Position numbers and translations under genes: made by a program
The notes under the pieces: generated by a model
Database searches by the model: none
What the model saw: the letters and a program-made list of their open reading frames with translations, nothing else
Told to the model about the DNA's origin: nothing
Shown here: positions 51,132 to 58,044 of the stretch, piece by piece
Numbering within the stretch: position 1 is the first letter of the stretch
Layout: every line of letters begins with the position of its first letter
NCBI GenBank assembly: GCA_040905965.1
Contig: JBBDQP010000110.1
Coordinates: 3,773-67,772, forward strand
Source: DATHWB01 sp040905965
GTDB lineage: Bacteria > Actinomycetota > Acidimicrobiia > Spongiisociales > ZC4RG35
Direction: 5' to 3'
DNA length: 64,000 nt

Positions 51132-51358
51132 CGAGCCTCTTCGCGGCGACGATCAGCGGTGCGGTCGCGTTCGAGCTGGTCGACCAGGGCCCGCCCGGCG
51201 AATCGGCCCTTGAGAGGACGAGACGCGTGGACGGTTTGCACGGCGACATGGTCACCGTCACGCCAGAACACGACCTCGTCACCGGGTTCGATGCCGAACT
51301 CGTCGCGTAGGTCTTTGGGGATGACGACCTGCCCCTTGGGGCCAACCTTGTAAGTCAT
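51128..51358 (-). CDS. vapB: AbrB/MazE-fold antitoxin, VapB family
   Basis: 76 residues. The swapped-hairpin DNA-binding fold is shown by K-V-G-P-K-G-Q-V-V-I-P-K-D-L-R and I-E-P-G-D-E-V near the N-terminus. The C-terminal basic/acidic tail would wrap the toxin. It should neutralise VapC and repress its own promoter. A -10 (TATACT) ends 7 nt before the ATG, implying a leaderless mRNA. Confidence 0.88.
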   Translation of the reverse strand: MTYKVGPKGQVVIPKDLRDEFGIEPGDEVVFWRDGDHVAVQTVHASRPLKGRFAGRALVDQLERDRTADRRREEAR

Positions 51359-51365
51359 ACCTGCC

Positions 51366-51371
51366 AGTATA
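51366..51371 (-). promoter_or_regulatory. -10 element of vapBC, implying a leaderless transcript
   Basis: On the minus strand, TATACT is separated from the vapB ATG by only 7 nt, so transcription would begin at or next to the start codon. No upstream Shine-Dalgarno could be included in the mRNA. Confidence 0.55.
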
Positions 51372-51418
51372 ACTCAACGGTCAGGCGGGACCTATCGTTG
51401 CCGGTACGCGGGTCCTGC

Positions 51419-52366
51419 TCAGCCTTTGCCGAGTTCCTCTGCCAGTTTGGGGAGGACGTTGTGGACGTCGCCGACGATGCCGAGGTCGGCCACCGAGAAA
51501 ATGGGGGCCTCGGGATCCTTGTTGATGGCGATGATCGTCTTGGCGTCCTTCATGCCCACCAGATGCTGCATGGCCCCAGAGATGCCGGCGGCGATGTAGA
51601 CGTCGGGCTTCACGGTCTTACCGGTCTGGCCCACCTGCTTGGCGTAGGGCACCCAGCCGGCGTCGACGATGGCCCGGGTGGCGCCGGTGGCCGCTCCCAG
51701 CTGTTTGGCGATCGCCTCGATCATGGCGTACTTCTCGGCCGAGCCCAGACCACGGCCGCCAGCGACGATGATCGCCGCCTCCTCGAGCTGAGGCCCTTCC
51801 TTTTCTTCGACGTGGCTGCCGGTCACCCGAGCGGCGGACGACCCGACGTCGGGGAGGTCGACGGTCGTCACTTCCGGCGCGCCTCCGCCGGAGGATGCCG
51901 CTTCGAAGGACTTGGGTCGTACGACGACGAGATAGGGCCGCTCGCCGGTGATCGTCGATGTCGCCAGCTGGCTGCCGCCGAAGATCTCGTGGGTGGCCTC
52001 GACGGTGTCGTCCAGCGCCACGTCGACGGCGTTGGAGAGCACTGTTCGTCCGATCCGAGCGGCCAGGCGTCCGGCGACATCCCGGTCGTCGTATGCCTGG
52101 CCGAACAGGATGATGTCAGGGTTGTGCGTCCCCGCGAGATCGGCGAGGGCGGACGCCACAGGGCCGGAGACGAGCGCATCGCCCGGGGCCAGGTGGAATA
52201 CCGACGACGCTCCGTGGTCGCCGAGGATGGCGAACGATTCATCGGACCCTGTTCCGACGTAGATCGCGGTGACGTCTCCCAGCGTGCGCGCTTTGGTGAG
52301 GAGCTCGAGCCCGATCGTGGACGGTCCGCCGTCCTGTTCCCGGACGAAGACCCATACATTCGCCAT
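51419..52366 (-). CDS. etfA: Electron transfer flavoprotein alpha subunit
   Basis: 315 residues. ETF carries electrons from acyl-CoA and other dehydrogenases to the quinone pool. The C-terminal FAD domain is clear: V-A-G-G-R-G-L-G-S near residue 200, G-A-T-R-A-I-V-D-A-G-W, the V-G-Q-T-G-K-T-V-K-P FAD loop, and G-I-S-G-A-M-Q-H near residue 278. Its start is immediately after the etfB stop, so the pair is co-translated. Confidence 0.95.
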   Translation of the reverse strand: MANVWVFVREQDGGPSTIGLELLTKARTLGDVTAIYVGTGSDESFAILGDHGASSVFHLAPGDALVSGPVASALADLAGTHNPDIILFGQAYDDRDVAGRLAARIGRTVLSNAVDVALDDTVEATHEIFGGSQLATSTITGERPYLVVVRPKSFEAASSGGGAPEVTTVDLPDVGSSAARVTGSHVEEKEGPQLEEAAIIVAGGRGLGSAEKYAMIEAIAKQLGAATGATRAIVDAGWVPYAKQVGQTGKTVKPDVYIAAGISGAMQHLVGMKDAKTIIAINKDPEAPIFSVADLGIVGDVHNVLPKLAEELGKG

Positions 52367-53125
52367 TCAGATCACCTTCAATTCGCGCAGCTTGGCCACG
52401 ATGGCGAGATGGCCTTCGCCGTCGTCTTCGATGATGGTTCCTGCCGACCGCTCCGGGGCGGGAGAGACTGCTGTCACCTTCTGGTCGACTTCTGCGTTCA
52501 CGCCGAGATCGTTCACGGTGACGGTGTCGACCGGCTTCTTCTTGGCGTCCATGATCCCTTTGAACGTCGGGTATCGGGGCTCGACGACGCCTGCGGTCAC
52601 CGTGACCAGCGCCGGAAGGGATGCCTCGACGGTGTCGTAGCCGGACGTCGCCTGGCGATGGATGGTGACGCCGTCGCCGATCTCGATCTTCGTGGCGTAT
52701 GTGAGGGCGGGGACATCCAGGAACTCGGCGACCATCTGCGGAACGACACCGGAATAGCCGTCGGTGGATTCGGTGCCGGCGATGACGAGGTCGAAGCCTT
52801 CCCGCGTGATGGCCGCAGCCAGTACCCGAGCAGTGGTGAGCGCGTCTGAGCCGCGCAAGTCGGTGTCGTCGACGACGACCGCTTTGTCCGCACCCATGGC
52901 GAGTGCCTGGCGGATCCCCTGCATGTTCCCGGTCGGACCCATGCTGACCAGTGTCACACTCCCGTCTTCGCTCGCCTGCGCGAGCTGAAGGCCCATTTCG
53001 ACTCCATAGCGGTCCGTGTCATCGAGCACCTGTTCTGAGGGTCTGACGAGCCAATGGCTGTCGGGCTCCAGGGTGTACTCGCTGGCCGGATCGGGGATCT
53101 GCTTGACGCAGACAACCACCTTCAT
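52367..53125 (-). CDS. etfB: Electron transfer flavoprotein beta subunit
   Basis: 252 residues from the ATG at 53125, which has a strong ribosome binding site (AAGGAGACA). It starts M-K-V-V-V-C-V-K-Q-I-P-D-P and carries the ETF beta signature (V-E-A-S-L-P-A-L-V-T-V-T with T-F-K-G-I-M-D-A-K). It forms the heterodimer with EtfA and holds AMP. A 20-bp palindrome in its promoter region suggests TetR-type control. Confidence 0.95.
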   Translation of the reverse strand: MKVVVCVKQIPDPASEYTLEPDSHWLVRPSEQVLDDTDRYGVEMGLQLAQASEDGSVTLVSMGPTGNMQGIRQALAMGADKAVVVDDTDLRGSDALTTARVLAAAITREGFDLVIAGTESTDGYSGVVPQMVAEFLDVPALTYATKIEIGDGVTIHRQATSGYDTVEASLPALVTVTAGVVEPRYPTFKGIMDAKKKPVDTVTVNDLGVNAEVDQKVTAVSPAPERSAGTIIEDDGEGHLAIVAKLRELKVI

Positions 53126-53158
53126 CGGGCTGTCTCCTTGGTCGTAATGCGGCGACAA

Positions 53159-53178
53159 TACCGACCGCTCGGTCGGTA
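53159..53178 (-). promoter_or_regulatory. TetR-type operator in the etfBA promoter region
   Basis: TACCGACCGCTCGGTCGGTA is a perfect 9-2-9 inverted repeat 33 bp upstream of the etfB start. The ACCGACCG/CGGTCGGT half-sites are of the kind bound by TetR-family regulators of fatty-acid or acyl-CoA catabolism genes. A TATTGT sequence overlapping its edge could be the -10. The regulator is not encoded in the window. Confidence 0.7.
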
Positions 53179-53188
53179 ACCCGAATCG

Positions 53189-54499
53189 TCAGGCTTTGGC
53201 GGCGACCCGATCGATGATCAACGGGCCGACCTCTGCCGTTTCCCCGATCTCGAATGCCCCGTCGAGGACCCGCAACGCCTCCTGCAGGCGCGCCGGATGG
53301 CGATAGTGGAGGGTGGCCAGCGGCTGGCCCGACTGGATTTTGTCACCCGGCTTGGCGTGGAGGGTGATGCCCACCCCCGGATCGATGGTGTCTTCCTTGC
53401 GCTCGCGTCCTGCCCCGAGCCGCATCGCCGCTACTCCGATCTTGCGGGCGTGACAGACGGTCAGCACGCCGCCTCGCTCCGCCGGCACATCATGTGAACG
53501 GTCCGATGTGGCCAAGAGCGACTCGTCTTCGATCACCCGCGGGTCGCCGCCTTGGGCCTGGATGACCTCACCGAACAGCTCCAGCGCCCGTCCGGATCCG
53601 ACCGAATCGGCCAGCCGCCTTCTCGCGTCGGCGTCGTCGCGTGATATCCCTGCGGCACGAAGCATCTCGGCGCCGAGTGCCATGGTGACCTCCACGAGGT
53701 CGTCGGGACCGTCGCCCCGGAGCACGGCCAGGGACTCGCGTATCTCCGAAGCGTTCCCCACCTCCATGCCGAGTGGCGCGTCCATCGAGGTGAGCATTGC
53801 GACGGTCTCGACGCCATGCCGCGTGCCGATGCCCACCATCGTCTCCGCCAGTCTTCGAGCATCAGGGAGCTCCTGCATGAAGGCGCCCACGCCGACCTTT
53901 ACGTCGAGTACGAGGGCGTCGAGGCCTTCGGCCAACTTCTTCGACATGATCGAGCTGGCGATGAGAGGGATCGAGGCGACGGTGCCTGTGGCATCGCGCA
54001 ACGCGTAGAGCTTGCGGTCGGCGGGGACGAGAGTTTCAGACTGTCCGGCGAGTACCAGACCATGGTTCTCGAGCACGGCCCTGAACTCAGCCGGGGCGAG
54101 TTGGGTGCGGAACCCTGGGATCGACTCGAGCTTGTCGAGTGTTCCCCCCGTGTGCCCGAGGCCGCGTCCCGACATCATCGGTATGGCGACCCCGCACGCT
54201 GCAACGATTGGTGCGAGCGGAATCGAGACCTTGTCTCCCACACCCCCCGTCGAGTGCTTGTCGACCTTGGGGGCGGGGATGTGGCCGAAGTCCAAGATCT
54301 CGCCGGAGTGCATCATCGCAGTGGTCCAGGCCGCCAGCTCTTCGGGTCCGAGACCCCGAATGAACACTGCCATCGCCATCGCCGCCATCTGATAGTCGGT
54401 GACCGTCCCGGCGGTGTACGCCTTGATAAGCCCCGCGATCTCGTCGTCGGACAGCTGACCGCCGTCGCGTTTTGCCTCGATCAAGTCGACGACGTTCAC
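53189..54499 (-). CDS. deoA: Thymidine/pyrimidine-nucleoside phosphorylase
   Basis: 436 residues. It splits (deoxy)pyrimidine nucleosides with phosphate. The family signature is S-G-R-G-L-G-H-T-G-G-T-L-D-K-L-E near residue 110; the phosphate site K-x-S-T-G-G-V-G-D-K is near residue 82. The C-terminal domain contains the G-A-G-R pattern. It overlaps deoB by 4 bp (ATGA). Confidence 0.94.
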   Translation of the reverse strand: MNVVDLIEAKRDGGQLSDDEIAGLIKAYTAGTVTDYQMAAMAMAVFIRGLGPEELAAWTTAMMHSGEILDFGHIPAPKVDKHSTGGVGDKVSIPLAPIVAACGVAIPMMSGRGLGHTGGTLDKLESIPGFRTQLAPAEFRAVLENHGLVLAGQSETLVPADRKLYALRDATGTVASIPLIASSIMSKKLAEGLDALVLDVKVGVGAFMQELPDARRLAETMVGIGTRHGVETVAMLTSMDAPLGMEVGNASEIRESLAVLRGDGPDDLVEVTMALGAEMLRAAGISRDDADARRRLADSVGSGRALELFGEVIQAQGGDPRVIEDESLLATSDRSHDVPAERGGVLTVCHARKIGVAAMRLGAGRERKEDTIDPGVGITLHAKPGDKIQSGQPLATLHYRHPARLQEALRVLDGAFEIGETAEVGPLIIDRVAAKA

Positions 54500-55671
54500 G
54501 AGATCTCCTCCAGGAACGACACGCCACGAGCAGGAGCCGGCAGGTCCATCCCCTCGGCGATGGTGGCGGCGATGTCGCAGTACTGGCCTCGGTCACCCAG
54601 GTTCACCCCTGGCGTCTTCATGCCGGCCACCAGCAGCGGCACGTATTCCCTGGTGTGGTCGGTGGATCCGTCGGTGGGGTCGTTGCCGTGGTCGGCGGTG
54701 ATGAACAACAGGTCGTCCGGTTGCAGGCCTTCCACAATTGAGGGAAGGAACGAGTCGATCAGTCGCAGGCCCTCGTGGTAGCCCTCCGGGTTCTCCCGAT
54801 GGCCGTAGGTCATGTCCAGGTCCACCAGATTCGTGAAGATGATCCCTGGCTGGGTCCGTTCCCGCAGGGCCGCAACGGTGTGTTCCAGCCCGTCGCGGTC
54901 GCCTTCGGTGTGTGCCGCGTCGGTGAGACCTTGGCCAGCGAAGAGGTCTTCGATTTTGCCGATGCCGTACACCTCCAGCCCCGCAGCCTTGGCGTGGTCC
55001 AGCAGGGTGGGAGAGTGGGGCGGCATGGCGAAGTCCTGGCGGTCGTAGGTGCGGCGGAACGATCCGGGCTCACCGACGAACGGTCGGGCGATGACTCGGC
55101 CGATGTGCCAGTCGTTGCAGTGGCGGCGGGCGATCCGGCAGATCTCGTAGAGCCGTTCCAGAGGGATCACGTCGTTGTGGGCGGCGATCTGGAACACCGA
55201 ATCGGCGCTGGTGTAGAGAATCGGCTTACCGCTTTTCATGTGTTCGGGGCCGAGTTCTTCGATGATCTCTGTTCCGGAGGCGGCGACGTTGCCGATGAAC
55301 TCGACTCCCGCCTCGGCTTCGACTGCCGACACCAACTCGGTGGGAAAACCGTCGCCGGTGAACGTCGCATGACCGGTTTTCGTGACGATCCCTGCGATTT
55401 CCCAGTGTCCGGTCGTCGAGTCCTTGCCTTCGGAGGCTTCGGCCAGGCGGCCGAATGCCATGGTGGGAGCGTCGACCGGTGGCACCCCGAGGATCGAGCC
55501 GTGGAGGTTGCCGAGACCGGCGGCAGTCAGATTCGGCAGGTCGAGTCCCCCGACCACGGCTGCGGTGTGACCGAGCGTGTCGGAGCCTTCGTCGCCGTAG
55601 ACGGCGGCGTCGGGCGCCTCACCCGCCCCACACGAATCCATCACCACGATCACTGCCCGTCGAATCAACAT
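54496..55671 (-). CDS. deoB: Phosphopentomutase
   Basis: 391 residues from the ATG at 55671. It interconverts (deoxy)ribose-1- and -5-phosphate, following DeoA. This alkaline-phosphatase-superfamily enzyme has the metal site V-V-M-D-S-C-G-A-G near residue 10, D-S-V-F-Q-I-A-A-H-N near residue 160, and D-H-G-N-D-P-T near residue 335. Its first codons overlap the end of the ATL gene by 7 bp, supporting this start over a longer ORF. Confidence 0.94.
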   Translation of the reverse strand: MLIRRAVIVVMDSCGAGEAPDAAVYGDEGSDTLGHTAAVVGGLDLPNLTAAGLGNLHGSILGVPPVDAPTMAFGRLAEASEGKDSTTGHWEIAGIVTKTGHATFTGDGFPTELVSAVEAEAGVEFIGNVAASGTEIIEELGPEHMKSGKPILYTSADSVFQIAAHNDVIPLERLYEICRIARRHCNDWHIGRVIARPFVGEPGSFRRTYDRQDFAMPPHSPTLLDHAKAAGLEVYGIGKIEDLFAGQGLTDAAHTEGDRDGLEHTVAALRERTQPGIIFTNLVDLDMTYGHRENPEGYHEGLRLIDSFLPSIVEGLQPDDLLFITADHGNDPTDGSTDHTREYVPLLVAGMKTPGVNLGDRGQYCDIAATIAEGMDLPAPARGVSFLEEIS

Positions 55672-55943
55672 GGTCTGAGTATGGCTTTTCCGTTGCGCAT
55701 CGCGACACCCTCGGATGTCAGAAGCTCGGCCTGGCGGTCGGTATCCGGGGCTCGCAGACGACCGTCCCATCCCACCACCCGCCACCAGGGGCACTCCTCG
55801 ACTGTCGTGCGCAGCAGGTTGCCGACGGCACGAGCGGCCCGGGGGGATCCGGCTTCGTCGGCGACCTCGCCATACGACATCACGTGTCCAGGCGGGATCG
55901 ATCGGACGACCTCGAGCGCCCTTGCTTCGAAGTCGGCGATCAC
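55665..55943 (-). CDS. Alkyltransferase-like (ATL) DNA-repair protein
   Basis: 92 residues of the MGMT DNA-binding domain. The usual active-site P-C-H-R-V is replaced by P-W-W-R-V, so it cannot accept alkyl groups itself. ATL proteins bind O6-alkylguanine and hand lesions to nucleotide excision repair. The helix-turn-helix with the S-Y-G-E-V-A motif and the arginine finger (A-R-A-V-G) are intact. It is embedded in a pyrimidine salvage operon, overlapping deoB by 7 bp and upp by 4 bp. Confidence 0.88.
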   Translation of the reverse strand: MIADFEARALEVVRSIPPGHVMSYGEVADEAGSPRAARAVGNLLRTTVEECPWWRVVGWDGRLRAPDTDRQAELLTSEGVAMRNGKAILRPC

Positions 55944-56554
55944 GTCCCGAAGAGACGGTCGCCCATGTCGCCGAGCCCCGGACGGATGTAGAACTGTTCG
56001 CTCAGATCGCGGTCGAGTGCGGCGGCGACGATGCGGACATCAGGGTGCGTCCGCTCCATGAACTCGACACCTTCGGGGGCCGCCACGACGCACACCGCGG
56101 TGATGTCGGTGGCGCCATGTTCCTTGACCTTGCTCACCGCCCACGCCAGCGATCCGCCGGTGGCGAGCATCGGCTCGAGAATCAGGACCCTGGCGTTCTC
56201 CATGGGTGGGAACTTGGCGTAGTACTCCATCGGTTCTGCCGTCTCCTCGTTTCTCTGCACCCCGGCGTAGCCGATCAGCGCTTCGGGGAGCATGTCCAAG
56301 GCAGCGTCGAGCAGTCCGAGACCGGCGCGGAACACGGCCACGGCGACGACGGGTCGAGCGAGTCGCCCGCTCTTGGTCCGCTCCAACGGCGTGTCGACTT
56401 CGACGTCCACGAGATCGAGATCAGCGGTGGCCTCGGCCACGAGCAGATAAGAGAGGCGCCGGGCGGAGGCTCGGAATCGCGGCGTGTCGGTGTCTTTGGA
56501 CCGGAGATCGGTGAGGTAATGCTGGGCGAGAGGATGGGCAACAACAGTGAACAC
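55940..56554 (-). CDS. upp: Uracil phosphoribosyltransferase
   Basis: 204 residues from the GTG at 56554. It makes UMP from uracil and PRPP. The PRPP loop is represented by L-I-L-E-P-M-L-A-T-G-G-S near residue 126, with V-A-V-F-R-A-G-L-G-L near residue 76 and the C-terminal P-G-L-G-D-M-G-D-R-L-F-G-T end. It is first in the upp-ATL-deoB-deoA operon, which recovers bases and sugar phosphates from nucleosides. Confidence 0.94.
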   Translation of the reverse strand: MFTVVAHPLAQHYLTDLRSKDTDTPRFRASARRLSYLLVAEATADLDLVDVEVDTPLERTKSGRLARPVVAVAVFRAGLGLLDAALDMLPEALIGYAGVQRNEETAEPMEYYAKFPPMENARVLILEPMLATGGSLAWAVSKVKEHGATDITAVCVVAAPEGVEFMERTHPDVRIVAAALDRDLSEQFYIRPGLGDMGDRLFGT

Positions 56555-56576
56555 GGCCCGGAGGGTACCGAACCAA

Positions 56577-56594
56577 ACGCAACGTCGATTGCGT
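56577..56594 (-). promoter_or_regulatory. Inverted repeat upstream of upp
   Basis: ACGCAA-CGTCGA-TTGCGT lies in the 52-bp gap between the DUF3179 gene and upp, 22 bp before the upp start. On the minus strand it is followed by TTTGG, so it could be either a weak terminator of the DUF3179 gene or an operator of the upp operon. Confidence 0.4.
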
Positions 56595-56606
56595 GGGGCG
56601 CCTTCT

Positions 56607-57992
56607 TCACTCCTCCCAGACCAGGGTGTCAGGGTGGAATTGGCTCCAGGCGAACCAGAAGGCTTGGTGGGATGCGATGGGATCGCCTTCGAAGGAGGCA
56701 CGAAGGCCCCCGCCGTCCAGGATCACCTCGACGCCGGCCAGGGACACCGAACCGCCGCCAGCCAACACCTCGCGGGCAGCGGCGGCCGGGAACGCCACCG
56801 GCGTGCCGTCGTCGAGGATGACACCGAGTACCTGCTCTTGGGTGGGGAGTCGCAGGTCGCGGTCTCCGATGGGGAAGATGGGACCGTTGTCGTCGCGGCC
56901 TCCCAGTGGATCGAGGTCATAGGTCCGTCCGATCCCGCCGTCTTCGGCGATGATCGTTGTCTCCGGATGCGCCGCCCTCCACTCGCCCCAGGTGGTGGTG
57001 ATGACGCTCGCCTGCTCCAGTACCACTCCGGTCTCCAGCATGGGGCCGGTGACGGCGGCCCCGGTGAAGGTGTCGAAGACCGACTCTGACACCAGGTCGT
57101 ACATCACCTTGTTCGATCGGGACAACAGTCCCGATGTCCGCAGCACCAGCGTCTTGAAGCCTGCGACGTCGTCGGTGAAGAACACTTGGGCCGAGGCGCA
57201 CAGCGTGCAGTAGGGCATCCCGAAACGTCGTCCTCCCAGGGTGTCGTTCACCATCTCATGGATCTCCATGATGTTCTTCGGATAGGCGCGTGCCTCCTCG
57301 CCGATGACGACCCCGAAGACGATCGCCTCGTCCGGATACCAGTCGCCGCCTGCGGCGTCGGTCACTGCCGGATCGTCCAACGCGGGGATACATCCGCGCG
57401 CACATGGATTCGGGTCTCCGAGCGGTCTGTCGTCGATCAGGACCCCGCCCCAGGACAGGTAGCGCATGTCGATCTCGTTTGGTTCGCTGAACACGAATTC
57501 CCACCGTTCGTCGACTGCGGTGAAGAGTCGCCGCTTGTAGTCGAGATATCCGGGCGGGGCGGGGGTGTCCCAGGCGATGAGGTGGTCGGTCACCGACACC
57601 CAGGTCCCGATTCCGTTGAACTCGACGCCGGTGAGGGGGGTGAGCGCATCTGTCGAAGCCCGCAGGATGTCGCCCGCACCGGCAAACCGGAGCAGGTCGG
57701 AGATCAGCCATGCCACCCGGGCGTCACCCGACTGTCCGAGTCGCCGGATGGCGTCGGCATCGACCGTGTCGGGGATCGCTGCCCAGATGCCGTCGACGAC
57801 TTCGAGGGTTGCAGGGTCGAGTGGTCCGGTCCCGACGTCCGGGGCGGGAGGGAACGGCAGCCCGCGAGCCTCTGCGGTCGTCGTGGTGGTCGTCGAACCG
57901 ATGGTCGGTGGGGGAGTGGACGTCGAATTCACCGTCGTCCCGCACGCAGACGCGAGGACGACGGTGACCACGAGAAGGATCGATCGCTGCAT
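56607..57992 (-). CDS. DUF3179-domain lipoprotein
   Basis: 461 residues. The N-terminus is a lipoprotein signal (hydrophobic core then lipobox L-A-S-A-C, Cys near residue 16) followed by a Thr/Ser/Pro linker, so it should be anchored outside the membrane. The C-terminal half is the DUF3179 domain, with Y-P-K-N-I-M-E-I-H-E-M-V-N-D near residue 225, P-Y-C-T-L-C-A-S-A near residue 250 and a late F-W-F-A-W-S-Q-F-H-P-D-T end. The C-x2-C pair is conserved in the family; the function is unknown. Confidence 0.85.
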   Translation of the reverse strand: MQRSILLVVTVVLASACGTTVNSTSTPPPTIGSTTTTTTAEARGLPFPPAPDVGTGPLDPATLEVVDGIWAAIPDTVDADAIRRLGQSGDARVAWLISDLLRFAGAGDILRASTDALTPLTGVEFNGIGTWVSVTDHLIAWDTPAPPGYLDYKRRLFTAVDERWEFVFSEPNEIDMRYLSWGGVLIDDRPLGDPNPCARGCIPALDDPAVTDAAGGDWYPDEAIVFGVVIGEEARAYPKNIMEIHEMVNDTLGGRRFGMPYCTLCASAQVFFTDDVAGFKTLVLRTSGLLSRSNKVMYDLVSESVFDTFTGAAVTGPMLETGVVLEQASVITTTWGEWRAAHPETTIIAEDGGIGRTYDLDPLGGRDDNGPIFPIGDRDLRLPTQEQVLGVILDDGTPVAFPAAAAREVLAGGGSVSLAGVEVILDGGGLRASFEGDPIASHQAFWFAWSQFHPDTLVWEE

Positions 57993-58044
57993 CCCTCAAT
58001 CGTGCCGTTCACTGCTCGCAATGTCAGCGTTCCGGCCCCCGAGT

